The position numbers were made by a program, and so were the translations under genes. The notes beneath the pieces are model-generated. The model saw nothing but the letters and a program-made list of their open reading frames with translations, was not told the DNA's origin and made no database searches. From assembly GCA_012744395.1 (NCBI GenBank), contig JAAYCB010000086.1:1-33139 (forward strand): a stretch of 33,139 bases of DNA. The letters are read 5' to 3'. This document shows, piece by piece, positions 23,311 through 31,699 of this stretch. The DNA comes from Pirellulaceae bacterium (lineage in GTDB: Bacteria; Planctomycetota; Planctomycetia; Pirellulales; Thermoguttaceae). Position 1 is the first letter of the stretch, and the number at the start of each line of letters is the position of its first letter.

Positions 23311-24597
23311 TTACGCGCTTTTGTTCTTGGCCTCCGGCAGGGGGAGCAGCTTGCTGCGGCCATAGACCACATCGTCGGTGATGCAGTATTTCAAGCCCCG
23401 CTCCTGGTCGGGCAGTTCGAACATGATATCGAGCATCACGTCCTCGACGATCGCCCGCAGGCCCCGGGCGCCGGTCTCGCGCTCCTGCGCCCGCTCGGCA
23501 ATCGCCCTCAGGGCCCCGTCGGTGAACGTCAATTCGGCCTCCTCCATGGCGAACAGCTCCCGGTATTGCTTGACCAGCGCGTTCTTGGGATCGCGGAGGA
23601 CGCGAACCAGGGCGTCGGTGTCGAGCGGCGTGAGCGCGGAGATCACGGGGAGCCGCCCGATCAGCTCGGGGATCAGGCCGAATTGGAGGATGTCGTCGCT
23701 GGTGACCTGCGGCAGGGCCTCGGCGATCTCCAGATCGTGATGCGACTGGGCCACCTGGCCGAAACCGATCGTCTTCCTGCCGAGGCGCTTGCTGATGATC
23801 TTCTCCAGCCCGACGAACGTCCCGCCGCAGATGAAGAGGATGTTCGAGGTGTCCATCTGGATGTACTGCTGCTCGGGATGCTTGCGTCCCCCCTGGGGGG
23901 GCACGTTGGCGGTCGTCCCTTCGAGCATCTTGAGCAGGGCCTGCTGGACACCTTCGCCGGAGACGTCGCGGGTGATCGAGACGTTCTGGCTTGTCTTGCC
24001 GATCTTGTCGATTTCGTCGATGTAGAGGATGCCTTTCTGGGCGGCCTCGATGTCGAAATCGGCGGCGTGGAGCAGCTTCAGCAGGAGGTTTTCCACGTCC
24101 TCGCCGACGTAGCCGGCCTCGGTCAGCGTGGTCGCGTCGCCGATCGCAAAGGGCACGTCGAGCAGTTTGGCGAGGGTCTGGGCGAGCAGCGTCTTGCCCG
24201 ACCCGGTCGGCCCGATCAAGAGGATGTTCGACTTGTCGATGACCACGTCGGAACTGGCCGAGTGGTGCATCAGCCGCTTGTAGTGGCTGTGGACGGCGAC
24301 GGCGAGAATCCGCTTCGCCGACTCCTGCCCGATGACGAATTCATCCAGCCTCGAGACGATCTGGCGAGGCGTTGGAATGTTGGAAAAGGGCTGCTTCGAG
24401 GTCCCGCGGCGGCGGCGCTCCTGGTCGAGGATTGAATGGCACAGATCGATGCATTCGCCGCAGATATAGACGTCGCCGGGCCCCTCGACCAGTGGCCCGA
24501 CGTCGCGGTAGCTCTTCCGACAGAAAGAACAAAAAGCGTTTTTCTTGGTGGGCCCGCTCCCGCGGCGTCCCGTGCCAAAGTCCCGTCCAGAGGGCAT
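23311..24597 (-). CDS. clpX: ATP-dependent protease ATP-binding subunit ClpX
   Basis: 428 aa. ATG at 24597 with AAAGGA upstream. The N-terminal zinc-binding domain has C23, C26, C46 and C49 (CSFC, CGEC). The AAA+ core has Walker A GPTGSGKT at 129-136, pore loop GYVG at 162-165, Walker B LYIDEID at 191-197, [13 protein letters not shown] and the sensor-2 region [22 protein letters not shown]. All hallmark residues are present. ClpX unfolds tagged proteins and feeds them to ClpP. Neither clpP nor tig is next to it; instead a SHOCT-like membrane protein gene lies 278 bp upstream on the same strand. A strong terminator follows. I see no CIRCE element or clear promoter in the 278 bp upstream. Confidence 0.97.
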   Translation of the reverse strand: MPSGRDFGTGRRGSGPTKKNAFCSFCRKSYRDVGPLVEGPGDVYICGECIDLCHSILDQERRRRGTSKQPFSNIPTPRQIVSRLDEFVIGQESAKRILAVAVHSHYKRLMHHSASSDVVIDKSNILLIGPTGSGKTLLAQTLAKLLDVPFAIGDATTLTEAGYVGEDVENLLLKLLHAADFDIEAAQKGILYIDEIDKIGKTSQNVSITRDVSGEGVQQALLKMLEGTTANVPPQGGRKHPEQQYIQMDTSNILFICGGTFVGLEKIISKRLGRKTIGFGQVAQSHHDLEIAEALPQVTSDDILQFGLIPELIGRLPVISALTPLDTDALVRVLRDPKNALVKQYRELFAMEEAELTFTDGALRAIAERAQERETGARGLRAIVEDVMLDIMFELPDQERGLKYCITDDVVYGRSKLLPLPEAKNKSA

Positions 24598-24875
24598 GCT
24601 TGCTCAATCCTTTCCAATGTGTGTCCGCGACGCGAGCCGGCACGCCCACGTCCGAACGAGGGTGTCAAACTCCAGGTGTCGCTCGATGGCCGGCTGGTTT
24701 AAGGAAAGTGAGTTCGGCCTCTGGGGCATCCGTGTCCACGCTATGTCGAGCTTGGGGCGCCAATGGTTCCTACGCTGACCGGGCACGCCGGGTTTCCGCC
24801 GCCTCCCTGGGAAACCGTGGCGAAGGCGTTACAGCCGCTCCGACCGTTCCTTTCGGCCAGGCCGCGGGCAGGCCT

Positions 24876-25139
24876 CTAACCCTTTTCGCCGTTAATCTTT
24901 AACTCGTCGTGGAGTTGCTCCGTCAACGCAGTCTTTATTGTTCGGAATTCTTCGTCGCTGAGGTCACCCTCGACGTGAAGTTCGCGGAATTTTGAAAGCA
25001 TTTCGCTCGCTGGCGGTTCGCTTTGTGCGGCCTCTGCACGGATTTTCAAAACCGCGTAGGTCGCGATCGCCAGCAGAACCAGGAAGACGGCCGACCAAAG
25101 GACGAGCTGAACGATCGGGTCCTGCCAGAATTCTTCCAT
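24876..25139 (-). CDS. Small membrane protein with SHOCT-like C-terminus
   Basis: 87 aa from the ATG at 25139; an upstream in-frame start at 25208 would read through the promoter. One membrane helix at about residues 10-30 (IVQLVLWSAVFLVLLAIATYAVL), then a short linker and a SHOCT-like helical hairpin (LSKFRELHVEGDLSDEEFRTIKTALTEQL, about 48-76), in which GDLSDEEF is the diagnostic turn. SHOCT modules are small oligomerisation units at the ends of bacterial membrane proteins; the role here is unknown. It is upstream of clpX on the same strand and may be cotranscribed with it. A promoter lies at 25200-25228. Confidence 0.8.
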   Translation of the reverse strand: MEEFWQDPIVQLVLWSAVFLVLLAIATYAVLKIRAEAAQSEPPASEMLSKFRELHVEGDLSDEEFRTIKTALTEQLHDELKINGEKG

Positions 25140-25199
25140 CCTACGCTCTACGCACCCGCCAGACTCGGCGCCGATTGACCCCCTCCGATTGCTACCGCT

Positions 25200-25228
25200 A
25201 TTATGCACAAATCGGCTGATTTCGTCCA
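25200..25228 (-). promoter_or_regulatory. Sigma70-like promoter of the SHOCT-like gene
   Basis: On the minus strand TGGACG (25228-25223) and CATAAT (25205-25200) are 17 bp apart, with a leader of about 55 nt to the ATG at 25139. Confidence 0.5.
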
Positions 25229-25506
25229 GAATCGACTGGCGCGATGATCGCGGAATCCTGCCGCAATCCTCCCAGCGGGCCGACTGCGGTCGGCATCGAC
25301 TGCGGCCGGGCGGCCGACCGGGGCAGCACGCATGCCCCAGCCCGACGCGTGCCGTCTCTCCGCCCCGACCTTTGGGTGGCTGCGAAACCTGCGCGGGAAC
25401 GGGCCTGCATCCGCTCTGCCTGGCCGCCCGCCGCCGGGTAGCGAACAGACCGGCGTGGACTGCCTGTCGCCCAGGAAGTCAGAGGGCGTGATGGGATCGG
25501 GCGTGT

Positions 25507-25535
25507 TTGCATGGCGGCCGGCTTCCGGATATTCT
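25507..25535 (+). promoter_or_regulatory. Sigma70-like promoter of the SGNH gene
   Basis: TTGCAT (25507-25512) and TATTCT (25530-25535) are exactly 17 bp apart, about 70 bp upstream of the ATG at 25604. It lies inside an upstream in-frame extension of the gene, which supports the downstream start. Confidence 0.6.
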
Positions 25536-25603
25536 CTTCTTTCGCGTCGATTGTGGCCGGCGCAGCCGGCCGGAACCCACCCTGTTGCTTTGAGGAACCA
25601 CCG

Positions 25604-26335
25604 ATGACGTCCTTTTCCCGCAAGATCCTGCCCCCGCTGGTCTTCTTTGCCTGTCTGGCCAGCCTTGCCGCCGCCGCCGAGCAGGCAACGCTCCATGCGG
25701 CAATCGACCCGGCGCCCAGAGAAGGCAAGAGTTGGATGCAACGCCACGAGCAGATGAACGCCCGCGTGGCCCAAGGCAACGTCGGCCTTCTGATGATCGG
25801 CGACTCGATTACCCACGGATGGGAGGGGGCGGGCAAGGCAGTCTGGGAGAAATACTACGCCAAGCGAAACGCCGTCAATCTAGGGATCGGCGGCGATCGG
25901 ACGCAACATGTCCTCTGGCGGCTGCAAAACGGCAACATCAAAGGCATCGCGCCCAGGCTGGCCGTCCTGATGATCGGCACGAACAATTCCGGGAGCAATT
26001 CGCCCGAGGAAATCGCCGAGGGGATTGAGGCGATCGTCAGCTATCTGCGCGAAGAGCTGCCCCAGACAAAGGTGCTGATCCTGGCGATCTTCGCCCGCGG
26101 GCCGAACAACGACGATCCGCGCCGGCAGGTCAACGAGAAGACCAACGCAATCATCGCGAAACTGGCCGACGGCGAGATGGTCCACTTTCTCGACATCAAC
26201 GACAAGTTCCTCGACGACGATGGCACGCTGCCGAAGGAGATCATGCCCGACCTGCTGCATCCCAGGGAAAAAGGGTACGGCATCTGGGCGGAAGCCATGG
26301 AGCCGACGATCGCCCGCTTGATGGACGAGAAGTAG
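25604..26335 (+). CDS. Secreted SGNH/GDSL esterase (PAF-acetylhydrolase-like)
   Basis: 243 aa, ATG at 25604 with GAGGA upstream. Signal peptide TSFSRKILPPLVFFACLASLAAAA. The four SGNH blocks are present: GDSITHG with Ser68, LGIGGD with Gly97, MIGTNNSG with Asn127 or Asn128, and DLLHP with Asp216 and His219 as the catalytic pair. Related to planctomycete platelet-activating-factor acetylhydrolase-like enzymes, often serving as carbohydrate acetyl esterases. Location outside the cytoplasm is inferred from the signal peptide. The substrate is unknown; an acetyl esterase on glycans would fit the xylan-degrading genes nearby. It has its own promoter. Confidence 0.92.
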   Translation: MTSFSRKILPPLVFFACLASLAAAAEQATLHAAIDPAPREGKSWMQRHEQMNARVAQGNVGLLMIGDSITHGWEGAGKAVWEKYYAKRNAVNLGIGGDRTQHVLWRLQNGNIKGIAPRLAVLMIGTNNSGSNSPEEIAEGIEAIVSYLREELPQTKVLILAIFARGPNNDDPRRQVNEKTNAIIAKLADGEMVHFLDINDKFLDDDGTLPKEIMPDLLHPREKGYGIWAEAMEPTIARLMDEK

Positions 26336-26430
26336 AAGGCCGGCGCCCCAGCGGCGCAAGTCGAGCCGGTCTTTCCGAGACGCCGGCCCGAGTCCCGGAA
26401 AGACGCGGCCATTGCCGATGATTCTCGTAG

Positions 26431-26448
26431 AACGGAATATATTCCGTT
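26431..26448. promoter_or_regulatory. 18-bp perfect palindrome, possible operator
   Basis: aacggaatatattccgtt reads the same on both strands and is strikingly AT-rich in this region. A TTGCCG hexamer begins at 26413, but no good -10 is spaced from it. It may be a binding site for a dimeric regulator; the target is not evident. Confidence 0.45.
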
Positions 26449-26635
26449 ACCAGCCGCCGCCGGCTAGCGCTGGACGGCCGGCAGCGGACTTCGTCCAGCG
26501 ATGCGACCGAGGACGATCTCCGGCGCATTATCGGTGGGGTGTTTTCAAGTCGAAGACTGACAATTGCCTCGATCGACTCCCAAACCGTGGCATCAGCCGG
26601 GCACCCCGGGGTGTCGGGTGCACCGGCCCCCTCTA

Positions 26636-26664
26636 TTGACGGCCGCCCGTCGGAAGTCGATACT
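26636..26664 (+). promoter_or_regulatory. Sigma70-like promoter of the small gene at 26697
   Basis: TTGACG (26636-26641) and GATACT (26659-26664) are 17 bp apart. It lies about 30 bp upstream of the ATG at 26697, so the leader would be short. Confidence 0.55.
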
Positions 26665-26696
26665 CTTGTGTGGTCTTAACCTCTTGGAGCGTTCGA

Positions 26697-27107
26697 ATGG
26701 GCCGCCCGGTTCCTCCAATCCGCCGCCGCCCGGACTGGCTTCCCGCGGTCGTGGTGATCGTGGTGATTCTGGCCGGCCTGCCGGAGTTTGCCGCCTGGAC
26801 TGCCGAGTCGGGCGGCGGATCGGCGGCTGTCGCCGCCGGGCAAGCGCCGCGGCCGGCCTGCGACTCGGTTCCCGCGCCCCTTCAGCTACATCTCGGCCAT
26901 TCCCTGCCGCTGCACGAAGCGCTCCCCCAAGAAAGGCCCGTCGGACCCCAGCTTGACCTGACCAGCTGGAAACCGATTTTCTCCACCGGCGCCGCTGCCT
27001 GCCGTGCGGATCAACTCATTCCGCGCCGCTGGCGCCGACCGGCCCCAGCGCAGCAGCTCCGCCCTCGTCGATCGGTTCAGGTCCTCTTCTGCACTTGGGT
27101 CGTTTAA
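26697..27107 (+). CDS. Hypothetical small protein with one N-terminal membrane helix
   Basis: 136 aa. ATG at 26697 with TTGGAG upstream and a good promoter 30 bp before it; these are the main reasons for calling it. A basic N-terminus (RPVPPIRRRP) is followed by one hydrophobic helix (LPAVVVIVVILAGLPEFAAW) and a Pro/Arg/Ala-rich remainder with two cysteines (A-C-R near 111, F-C-T near 131). I recognise no domain. The hydrophobic helix could be a signal anchor. The next gene, 320 bp downstream, is another small protein. Confidence is moderate since the C-terminal half is low-complexity. Confidence 0.5.
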   Translation: MGRPVPPIRRRPDWLPAVVVIVVILAGLPEFAAWTAESGGGSAAVAAGQAPRPACDSVPAPLQLHLGHSLPLHEALPQERPVGPQLDLTSWKPIFSTGAAACRADQLIPRRWRRPAPAQQLRPRRSVQVLFCTWVV

Positions 27108-27427
27108 TCTGCGTTCCCCGCTCGGAAGGAATGCCCCCGGGACGTGGCCCGCAAGTCTCCGTGGCCCCCTTGGGCTCCACGAGCGGTAGCCCGGGCGCGA
27201 TTCCCTTGCGGACCCCAAGCGTGCCGCGAGTGTACGCCCCTGGCAAGAAACGGCCCGGCGCCGCTGGGCCGTTCCTGCTGATCCGCCGCTGCGGCGTGTC
27301 CGATTCTTCCGCCGCCACCCCGGCCCGTGGCCGGCCGCACCGCCGAGCCGCGCGGCCCGCCTGGTGTGCGGCATGTGCAGATCAACGACCAATCCAAACC
27401 GATCTTTACGCGAAGAGGAATTCATCG
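27108..27427. other. Intergenic region
   Basis: 320 bp between two small genes. Open frames cross it on both strands but none has a recognisable domain or ribosome site. I see nothing else except the AGAGGAA ribosome site of the next gene. Confidence 0.4.
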
Positions 27428-27661
27428 ATGGCCAATTCGGACCTTGTCCACTGTAGCCACTGCGCCAGGGATGTCGAGTATCACTACGACCCGGTCAACC
27501 ACGGGAAGCACTTCCTGCTCTCCGTGTGTTCCCTCGGATTGTGGCTGCCGATCTGGCTTTTCGCGGCTCTAAGTCCGAGCAAGCTCTGCAACCAGTGCGG
27601 AAACCCCTTGTGGAGCACCGAGGTCGCCGAGATGCCCCGGCAGCCACGAAGACCGTCGTAA
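27428..27661 (+). CDS. Small zinc-ribbon membrane protein
   Basis: 77 aa, ATG at 27428 with AGAGGAA upstream. CSHC at about residues 9-12 and CNQCG at about 57-61 frame a hydrophobic helix (HFLLSVCSLGLWLPIWLFAAL), so the two halves of a zinc ribbon would be brought together with the helix between. The layout fits a small membrane-bound zinc-ribbon protein of unknown function. No neighbour gives a hint. It is too small for a domain assignment beyond that. Confidence 0.72.
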   Translation: MANSDLVHCSHCARDVEYHYDPVNHGKHFLLSVCSLGLWLPIWLFAALSPSKLCNQCGNPLWSTEVAEMPRQPRRPS

Positions 27662-28017
27662 GCCGCGGCCGCAGGCCCCCTCCGCTGGTCCGGCGGGGAC
27701 CGTCCCGTCCTTCGCTCACAAGCACCGCGTTCGATGCCGCTTACCCGGGATCGGCCGCGGACAAACGGGGCAGTCCCCGCCGGCAGCCCAAGGTTGTTCC
27801 CTCTTTGGCAGGGTGTGCGCGATTGGCCTGGACACGTTGCGCGCCATTGCATACGCTTCCAAGCCAATTCCGCGCGGTATCGCCGGTTGGTTCGGTCACC
27901 CGTGCCGCAAGGCGGCCGGATGATCGAAATCAGTCGTTCTTCAAGACGGAAGGTTCCCAAGCTTCAGCTTGGGAACCAGCGAGTGTGCCAGGAGCCTTTG
28001 AACAGGAGGAGTCGGCG
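27662..28017. other. Intergenic region with a REP-like palindrome
   Basis: 356 bp. It contains the palindrome at 27952-27977 and the AGGAGG ribosome site of the next gene. No clear promoter or gene is seen in the rest. Confidence 0.5.
27952..27977. repeat. REP-like palindrome, copy 3
   Basis: ggttcccaagct and agcttgggaacc form a perfect 12-bp stem with a 2-nt loop, about 40 bp before the small gene at 28018. Same family as 7605-7628 and 8814-8839. Confidence 0.8.
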
Positions 28018-28260
28018 ATGAACTTCAATTTCTTCGATTGGCTGCGAGCGGGCGTGAAGCAATCGGTCATCCTCGGCGTCAACGACGCGGTGGACTGTCT
28101 CGGCACGTGCCACCAAAAAGACGATGTCCAGCAACGCCTGATGGGATTCTTGCAGGATTCACCGGCCGCAACCGCCCCGCGCCTCGGCGCCGGCAACCGG
28201 GGCAAGAAGCTCGGCCGGACGCTCAAGCAGATTCAGGCCGACTCGGTCAAGGCTTCTTAG
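28018..28260 (+). CDS. Small conserved-type protein of unknown function
   Basis: 80 aa, ATG at 28018 with AGGAGG eight bases upstream, an excellent ribosome site. The N-terminus MNFNFFDWLRAGVKQSVILGVNDAVD is an amphipathic or weakly hydrophobic helix; GNRGKKLGRTLKQIQ near the end is basic. Proteins beginning with a FDWLRAGVKQ-type segment are, as I recall, common in planctomycetes, but I know no function for them. It could bind nucleic acid or membranes. Clearly translated, judging by the start signals. Confidence 0.72.
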   Translation: MNFNFFDWLRAGVKQSVILGVNDAVDCLGTCHQKDDVQQRLMGFLQDSPAATAPRLGAGNRGKKLGRTLKQIQADSVKAS

Positions 28261-28374
28261 TCGGTGATCGCCGCGTGGGCGATGGCGATCGTCCGCCTGT
28301 TCCCGACAACCTGCCAACCGGCCGCTCTCAGAGCGCAGCGAACCAGCCGATGACCACCGGCGAGGACCGCCCCT

Positions 28375-29184
28375 TTGCAGAATCCGAGAATTCACGGAAA
28401 GCCGCCGTTGCGTGTCGCCGTCCTTCACGGAGGCCCCGGCGCCCTGGGCGGAATGGCCCCCGTGGCGCGGGAGCTTGCAGCCGGTCACGGCGTGCTCGAA
28501 CCGATCCAGCGGGCCGACTCGATTGCCGGGCAGGTCGAGGAGCTGCGCGGGGCGATTGTGGACCGCGGCAGTCCCCCGCTCGTCCTGATCGGATCGTCGT
28601 GGGGGGCGATGCTCGGATTCATCTTCTCCGCGCGCCACCCCGAACTGGTCCGCAAGCTGATCCTCGTCGGCAGCGGCGTGTACGAAGAGGCCTCCGCGGC
28701 GCGAATCCAGGAGACCCGCGTCAGCCGGCTCAGCCATGAGGAGCAGCAACTGGCCGAAACCCTCGCCGAAACCCTCGACGATCCTGCCGCGTCCGACAAA
28801 GACCGCGTCCTGGCCCGGCTTGGCGGATTGATGACCAAGGCCGACGCCTACGACCCGGCGGCGCTGGACACCGAGGCGCCCGAGTGCTCGTTTCCGATTC
28901 ACCGCGCCGTTTGGAGCGAGGCCCAAGAGCTCAGGCGGAGCGGAGAGCTGCTCGGCCTGGCTCCGCAAATCCGCTGCCCGGTGGTGGCAATCCACGGCGA
29001 CTACGATCCCCATCCCGCCGAGGGCATCCAGTCGCCGCTCTCGTCCGCCGTCAACGACTTCCGCTTCATCCTCCTGAAGAACTGCGGCCACCTGCCCTGG
29101 ATCGAACGGCAGGCGAAGGACGAATTCTTCGCCCTGCTGCGAAGGGAACTTCAGGAGTCGCTTCCGCGCACCGAATGCCCGTGA
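28375..29184 (+). CDS. Alpha/beta hydrolase
   Basis: 269 aa from a TTG at 28375, supported by GCGAGGA about eight bases upstream; no in-frame ATG precedes the first strand. HGGPG (18-22) forms the oxyanion hole, GSSWG (73-77) has the nucleophile Ser75, Asp209 or Asp211 in IHGDYDPH is the acid, and His239 in NCGHLPW the base. A helical cap lies between about 105 and 190. HGGPG with a GxSWG nucleophile elbow also occurs in proline iminopeptidases, but the substrate cannot be read from the sequence. No signal peptide, so cytoplasmic. The start codon is the least certain point. Confidence 0.85.
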   Translation: MQNPRIHGKPPLRVAVLHGGPGALGGMAPVARELAAGHGVLEPIQRADSIAGQVEELRGAIVDRGSPPLVLIGSSWGAMLGFIFSARHPELVRKLILVGSGVYEEASAARIQETRVSRLSHEEQQLAETLAETLDDPAASDKDRVLARLGGLMTKADAYDPAALDTEAPECSFPIHRAVWSEAQELRRSGELLGLAPQIRCPVVAIHGDYDPHPAEGIQSPLSSAVNDFRFILLKNCGHLPWIERQAKDEFFALLRRELQESLPRTECP

Positions 29185-29236
29185 CCGAAGTCGAGGCAAT
29201 CCGCTCCGGCGGCGCCGCGGCCGGCCCGCTTGCCGG

Positions 29237-31699
29237 TCAATCGAGCTTGAACATCGCCAGATCGTCGAGGTGGACTTCTTCGTCCGGCCCGAAGCCGTCG
29301 ACCACGACGATCAGCCGCAAGGACTTGACCGGCTTGTTGTTGATCGCCGCGGGGATCTCGCCGGCGACCGCCAGGCGTGTCCAATCGCCGGCCTTCGCGC
29401 GAACAACCGTGGAGACGGCCGGCAGGTTGGCGTTCTGTTCGTCCAGCGGAGTGATGCTGAGCGTGATCGTGGCGTTGCCCCGGGGCTCCTTGGGCACGCG
29501 GACCATGGCGACGGCGGCGTAACGACCCGGCGCCATGGCGATCGTTTGCAGCGGTCCGCCCCGCCGCATCCCCTTGCACAACACGCCGGCGCCGCCCGAG
29601 TGCGCCGCGGCCGGGCTGATCGTTATCGTGCCGATGCTCTCCTTGACCCACCGCGTCCAGGCGGCGGGCCACGCGCCGTCCGGGGTCTCGAACGAGGGGT
29701 TCTTCGACAGCGAGTCGGCCGGCGCGTCGAGCATCACGAGCATCGTCTTGGCCGGCAGGCTCGCCGCCCCCGGCGACTGGGCGAGCAGCGCGAGCCGCTT
29801 CCGGACTTGTTCGCTGCGGCCGGCGAAGTCAAACACCGTCCAGATCAGGCCGGCCCCCCAGGTGTCGCCGCGCAACAGCGGATAGCGATCGAAGTCGATG
29901 GGGTGGAGCAGTTCCCGGCGCTTGGGAAAGACCTCGGCGACCAGCCGCTGCCGCTTGCCGGCCATTTCCAGCCGCCGGGCCGCTTCCTCCAGCAGGCACA
30001 GCGCGTCCGCCTCGCTGGCGACGACCGCCTCCTCCGCTCGGCGGTGGCCTCCGTAAGCGAGCGCCGAGGCTTCGTAATACTCGAACGCCAGGATCAGCAA
30101 TTCCGCCCGCGCCGTTTGCTGCGGGGTCTTCGTCTTCGTCAGCACGTTTTCCAGGAGCCGGCGGCTCTTGGCCATGTCCTCGCCGGTTACGTCGGCCAGG
30201 TACGCGGGGCTGTTGAACCGCAGGTATTGCCCGCCCTTGGTGAACCATTTCGACTGGAGGATCCTCAGGGTCCAGAAATCTTCCCAATCGGCGTAGTAGT
30301 CCGCCAGGTCGCCGGCCGCATCGGGGCCGACCGCGCGGACATACCACTCGCGGAGCAGCTCGTCGACGTCGCGGTCGGGGTTCCATTGCAATTTGAGCGA
30401 CACGTACAGTTTGGGGCCCTCGCCCCAGTTGGGATACGCTTCGGCGTACATCGCCCGGACGCCGTGGTTCCGGGCGTAGCGGTAGTAGTCGCTCATCAGG
30501 TGGAACCACACCCGGGGCACGCAGTAGGCCGAGCCGTAGATGTAGTCGTACCAGCCGAGCACGGGGCTGGCCGCCTGCCAGGCCTCGGTGATCCGCTTGC
30601 CGTCGGCGGCAAGCTCCGCATCGATCCACTTCATGCGGTCGTAGGTCATGTAGGGGATGATTCGCGGGTTGATCGCGACGCGCGACGGCGCCTGGGCCAC
30701 CTCGCTGTAGGCCAGGCATCCAAACCACTTGTCGGGATGCTCCTTGAGCACGCGCTCGACGACCCGGTTGCACCAGCCATAGTAGCGGTCCGAGCAGTCG
30801 CGGCGGCCGAGGAAATTCAGCTCCTGCGGATCTTGCGCCTGGCACTCCGCGCACTCGCAGTGGCCGCTGGAATCGACGACGCCGAGGGAATACGACTCGG
30901 CCTGCGGGTGTTCGTCGAAATACGCGCAGATCGTCTTGGCCGCCTCCTCGGCCAGCCCCGGGGCCGAGAAGCAGGGCTGCCAGCCGTGCGTGTTGCTGTC
31001 GGGCGGGATGTAGCGCTGGCCGCCGCGGATCGGAAAGAATTCTGGATGCGTCCGGGCATACGTCTCCGGCGCGACGAGCCGCTGGAGATTGTGGTGGAAC
31101 TGCACGCGGCCGTGCATTCGGTTTCGCCGAGCCCAGGTTGTCTGCGCCCCGGAAAGCCCGCTGAACAACCGCGAGAAGAACACCGGCTCCTGGCGAACCT
31201 CTTCGCGCGGGATTTCGATCGTCTTCCGCTGCGGCACGTCCGTTCCATGATCGCCCGGCATCAGCCAGCGAACACCCAGGTAGCGCTCCAAGAACTCGCA
31301 GACGCCGAACTCCGTGCCGTACGGCGTCGGGCCGGCGATGACGACCGTCTTCTCATCCACGCCGCGGATCACGAAACCGTCCTCGTCCAACTCCTCCAGC
31401 CCCAAGTCGAGGCCTTGCACGTACGCGTCCGGGCCGACGTGAATCGCGACCGGTTGCCCGCCGGCGCCGGGATCGTCTTCCGGAACGACCGCAAGTTCTG
31501 CTCCCGAGGATTCTCTGATATATTGGGCAAGCAGCTCGGTGGCGGCTCGCGTTTGCGGATCGCATGCGGCCGAGACGACCGCCACGGCCCGCGGCGTGCC
31601 GCCGTCGACGATCAGGATCGGTTCGGCCGCCGCGCCCGTGCGGCTGGCCAGGGCGGCGAGCGTCGCGATCCAGAGAAGAGAAATCCGGCACCCGTTCAT
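29237..31699 (-). CDS. Secreted DUF4838 glycoside-hydrolase-like protein
   Basis: 820 aa, ATG at 31699 with GGGAGA upstream; signal peptide SLLWIATLAALASRTGAAA. The N-terminal region (about 25-150) is the alpha/beta domain seen before GH20 and GH67 barrels (ATELLAQYIRESSGAELAV, AIHVGPDAYVQ, DEDGFVIR, YGTEFGVCEFLERYLGVRWLMPG). The central DUF4838 barrel-like part (about 200-470) carries YSLGVVDSSGHCECAECQ, GWYDYIYG, MYAEAYPNWGEGPKLY. The C-terminal part (about 640-815) is a CBM-like beta domain (SKNPSFETPDGAWPAAWTRWV ... VHLDDLAMFKLD). The family is predicted to be glycosidases acting on polysaccharides. It is exported. Convergent with the alpha/beta hydrolase; divergent from the Tat isomerase-like gene. 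Confidence 0.87.
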   Translation of the reverse strand: MNGCRISLLWIATLAALASRTGAAAEPILIVDGGTPRAVAVVSAACDPQTRAATELLAQYIRESSGAELAVVPEDDPGAGGQPVAIHVGPDAYVQGLDLGLEELDEDGFVIRGVDEKTVVIAGPTPYGTEFGVCEFLERYLGVRWLMPGDHGTDVPQRKTIEIPREEVRQEPVFFSRLFSGLSGAQTTWARRNRMHGRVQFHHNLQRLVAPETYARTHPEFFPIRGGQRYIPPDSNTHGWQPCFSAPGLAEEAAKTICAYFDEHPQAESYSLGVVDSSGHCECAECQAQDPQELNFLGRRDCSDRYYGWCNRVVERVLKEHPDKWFGCLAYSEVAQAPSRVAINPRIIPYMTYDRMKWIDAELAADGKRITEAWQAASPVLGWYDYIYGSAYCVPRVWFHLMSDYYRYARNHGVRAMYAEAYPNWGEGPKLYVSLKLQWNPDRDVDELLREWYVRAVGPDAAGDLADYYADWEDFWTLRILQSKWFTKGGQYLRFNSPAYLADVTGEDMAKSRRLLENVLTKTKTPQQTARAELLILAFEYYEASALAYGGHRRAEEAVVASEADALCLLEEAARRLEMAGKRQRLVAEVFPKRRELLHPIDFDRYPLLRGDTWGAGLIWTVFDFAGRSEQVRKRLALLAQSPGAASLPAKTMLVMLDAPADSLSKNPSFETPDGAWPAAWTRWVKESIGTITISPAAAHSGGAGVLCKGMRRGGPLQTIAMAPGRYAAVAMVRVPKEPRGNATITLSITPLDEQNANLPAVSTVVRAKAGDWTRLAVAGEIPAAINNKPVKSLRLIVVVDGFGPDEEVHLDDLAMFKLD

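Larger units (their letters stand above)
25140..25603. other. Divergent intergenic region
   Basis: 464 bp between the SHOCT-like gene (-) and the SGNH gene (+). Each gene has a promoter candidate inside it (25200-25228 and 25507-25535). The middle carries imperfect gactgcgg repeats near 25275-25310. No gene is evident. Confidence 0.5.
26336..26696. other. Intergenic region
   Basis: 361 bp after the SGNH gene. It holds a long palindrome (26431-26448) and the promoter of the next gene (26636-26664). Large GC-rich inverted stretches near 26339-26393 could form a weak terminator. No gene supported. Confidence 0.5.

Noticed and set aside
24598-24875. CIRCE or heat-shock promoter before clpX
   Set aside because: No TTAGCACTC-N9-GAGTGCTAA-like inverted repeat is present, and a TTGACA on the minus strand (24668-24663) lacks a -10 at the right distance.
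27108-27427. Possible small genes on both strands
   Set aside because: No ribosome site, no domain and poor fit to neighbouring codon patterns.
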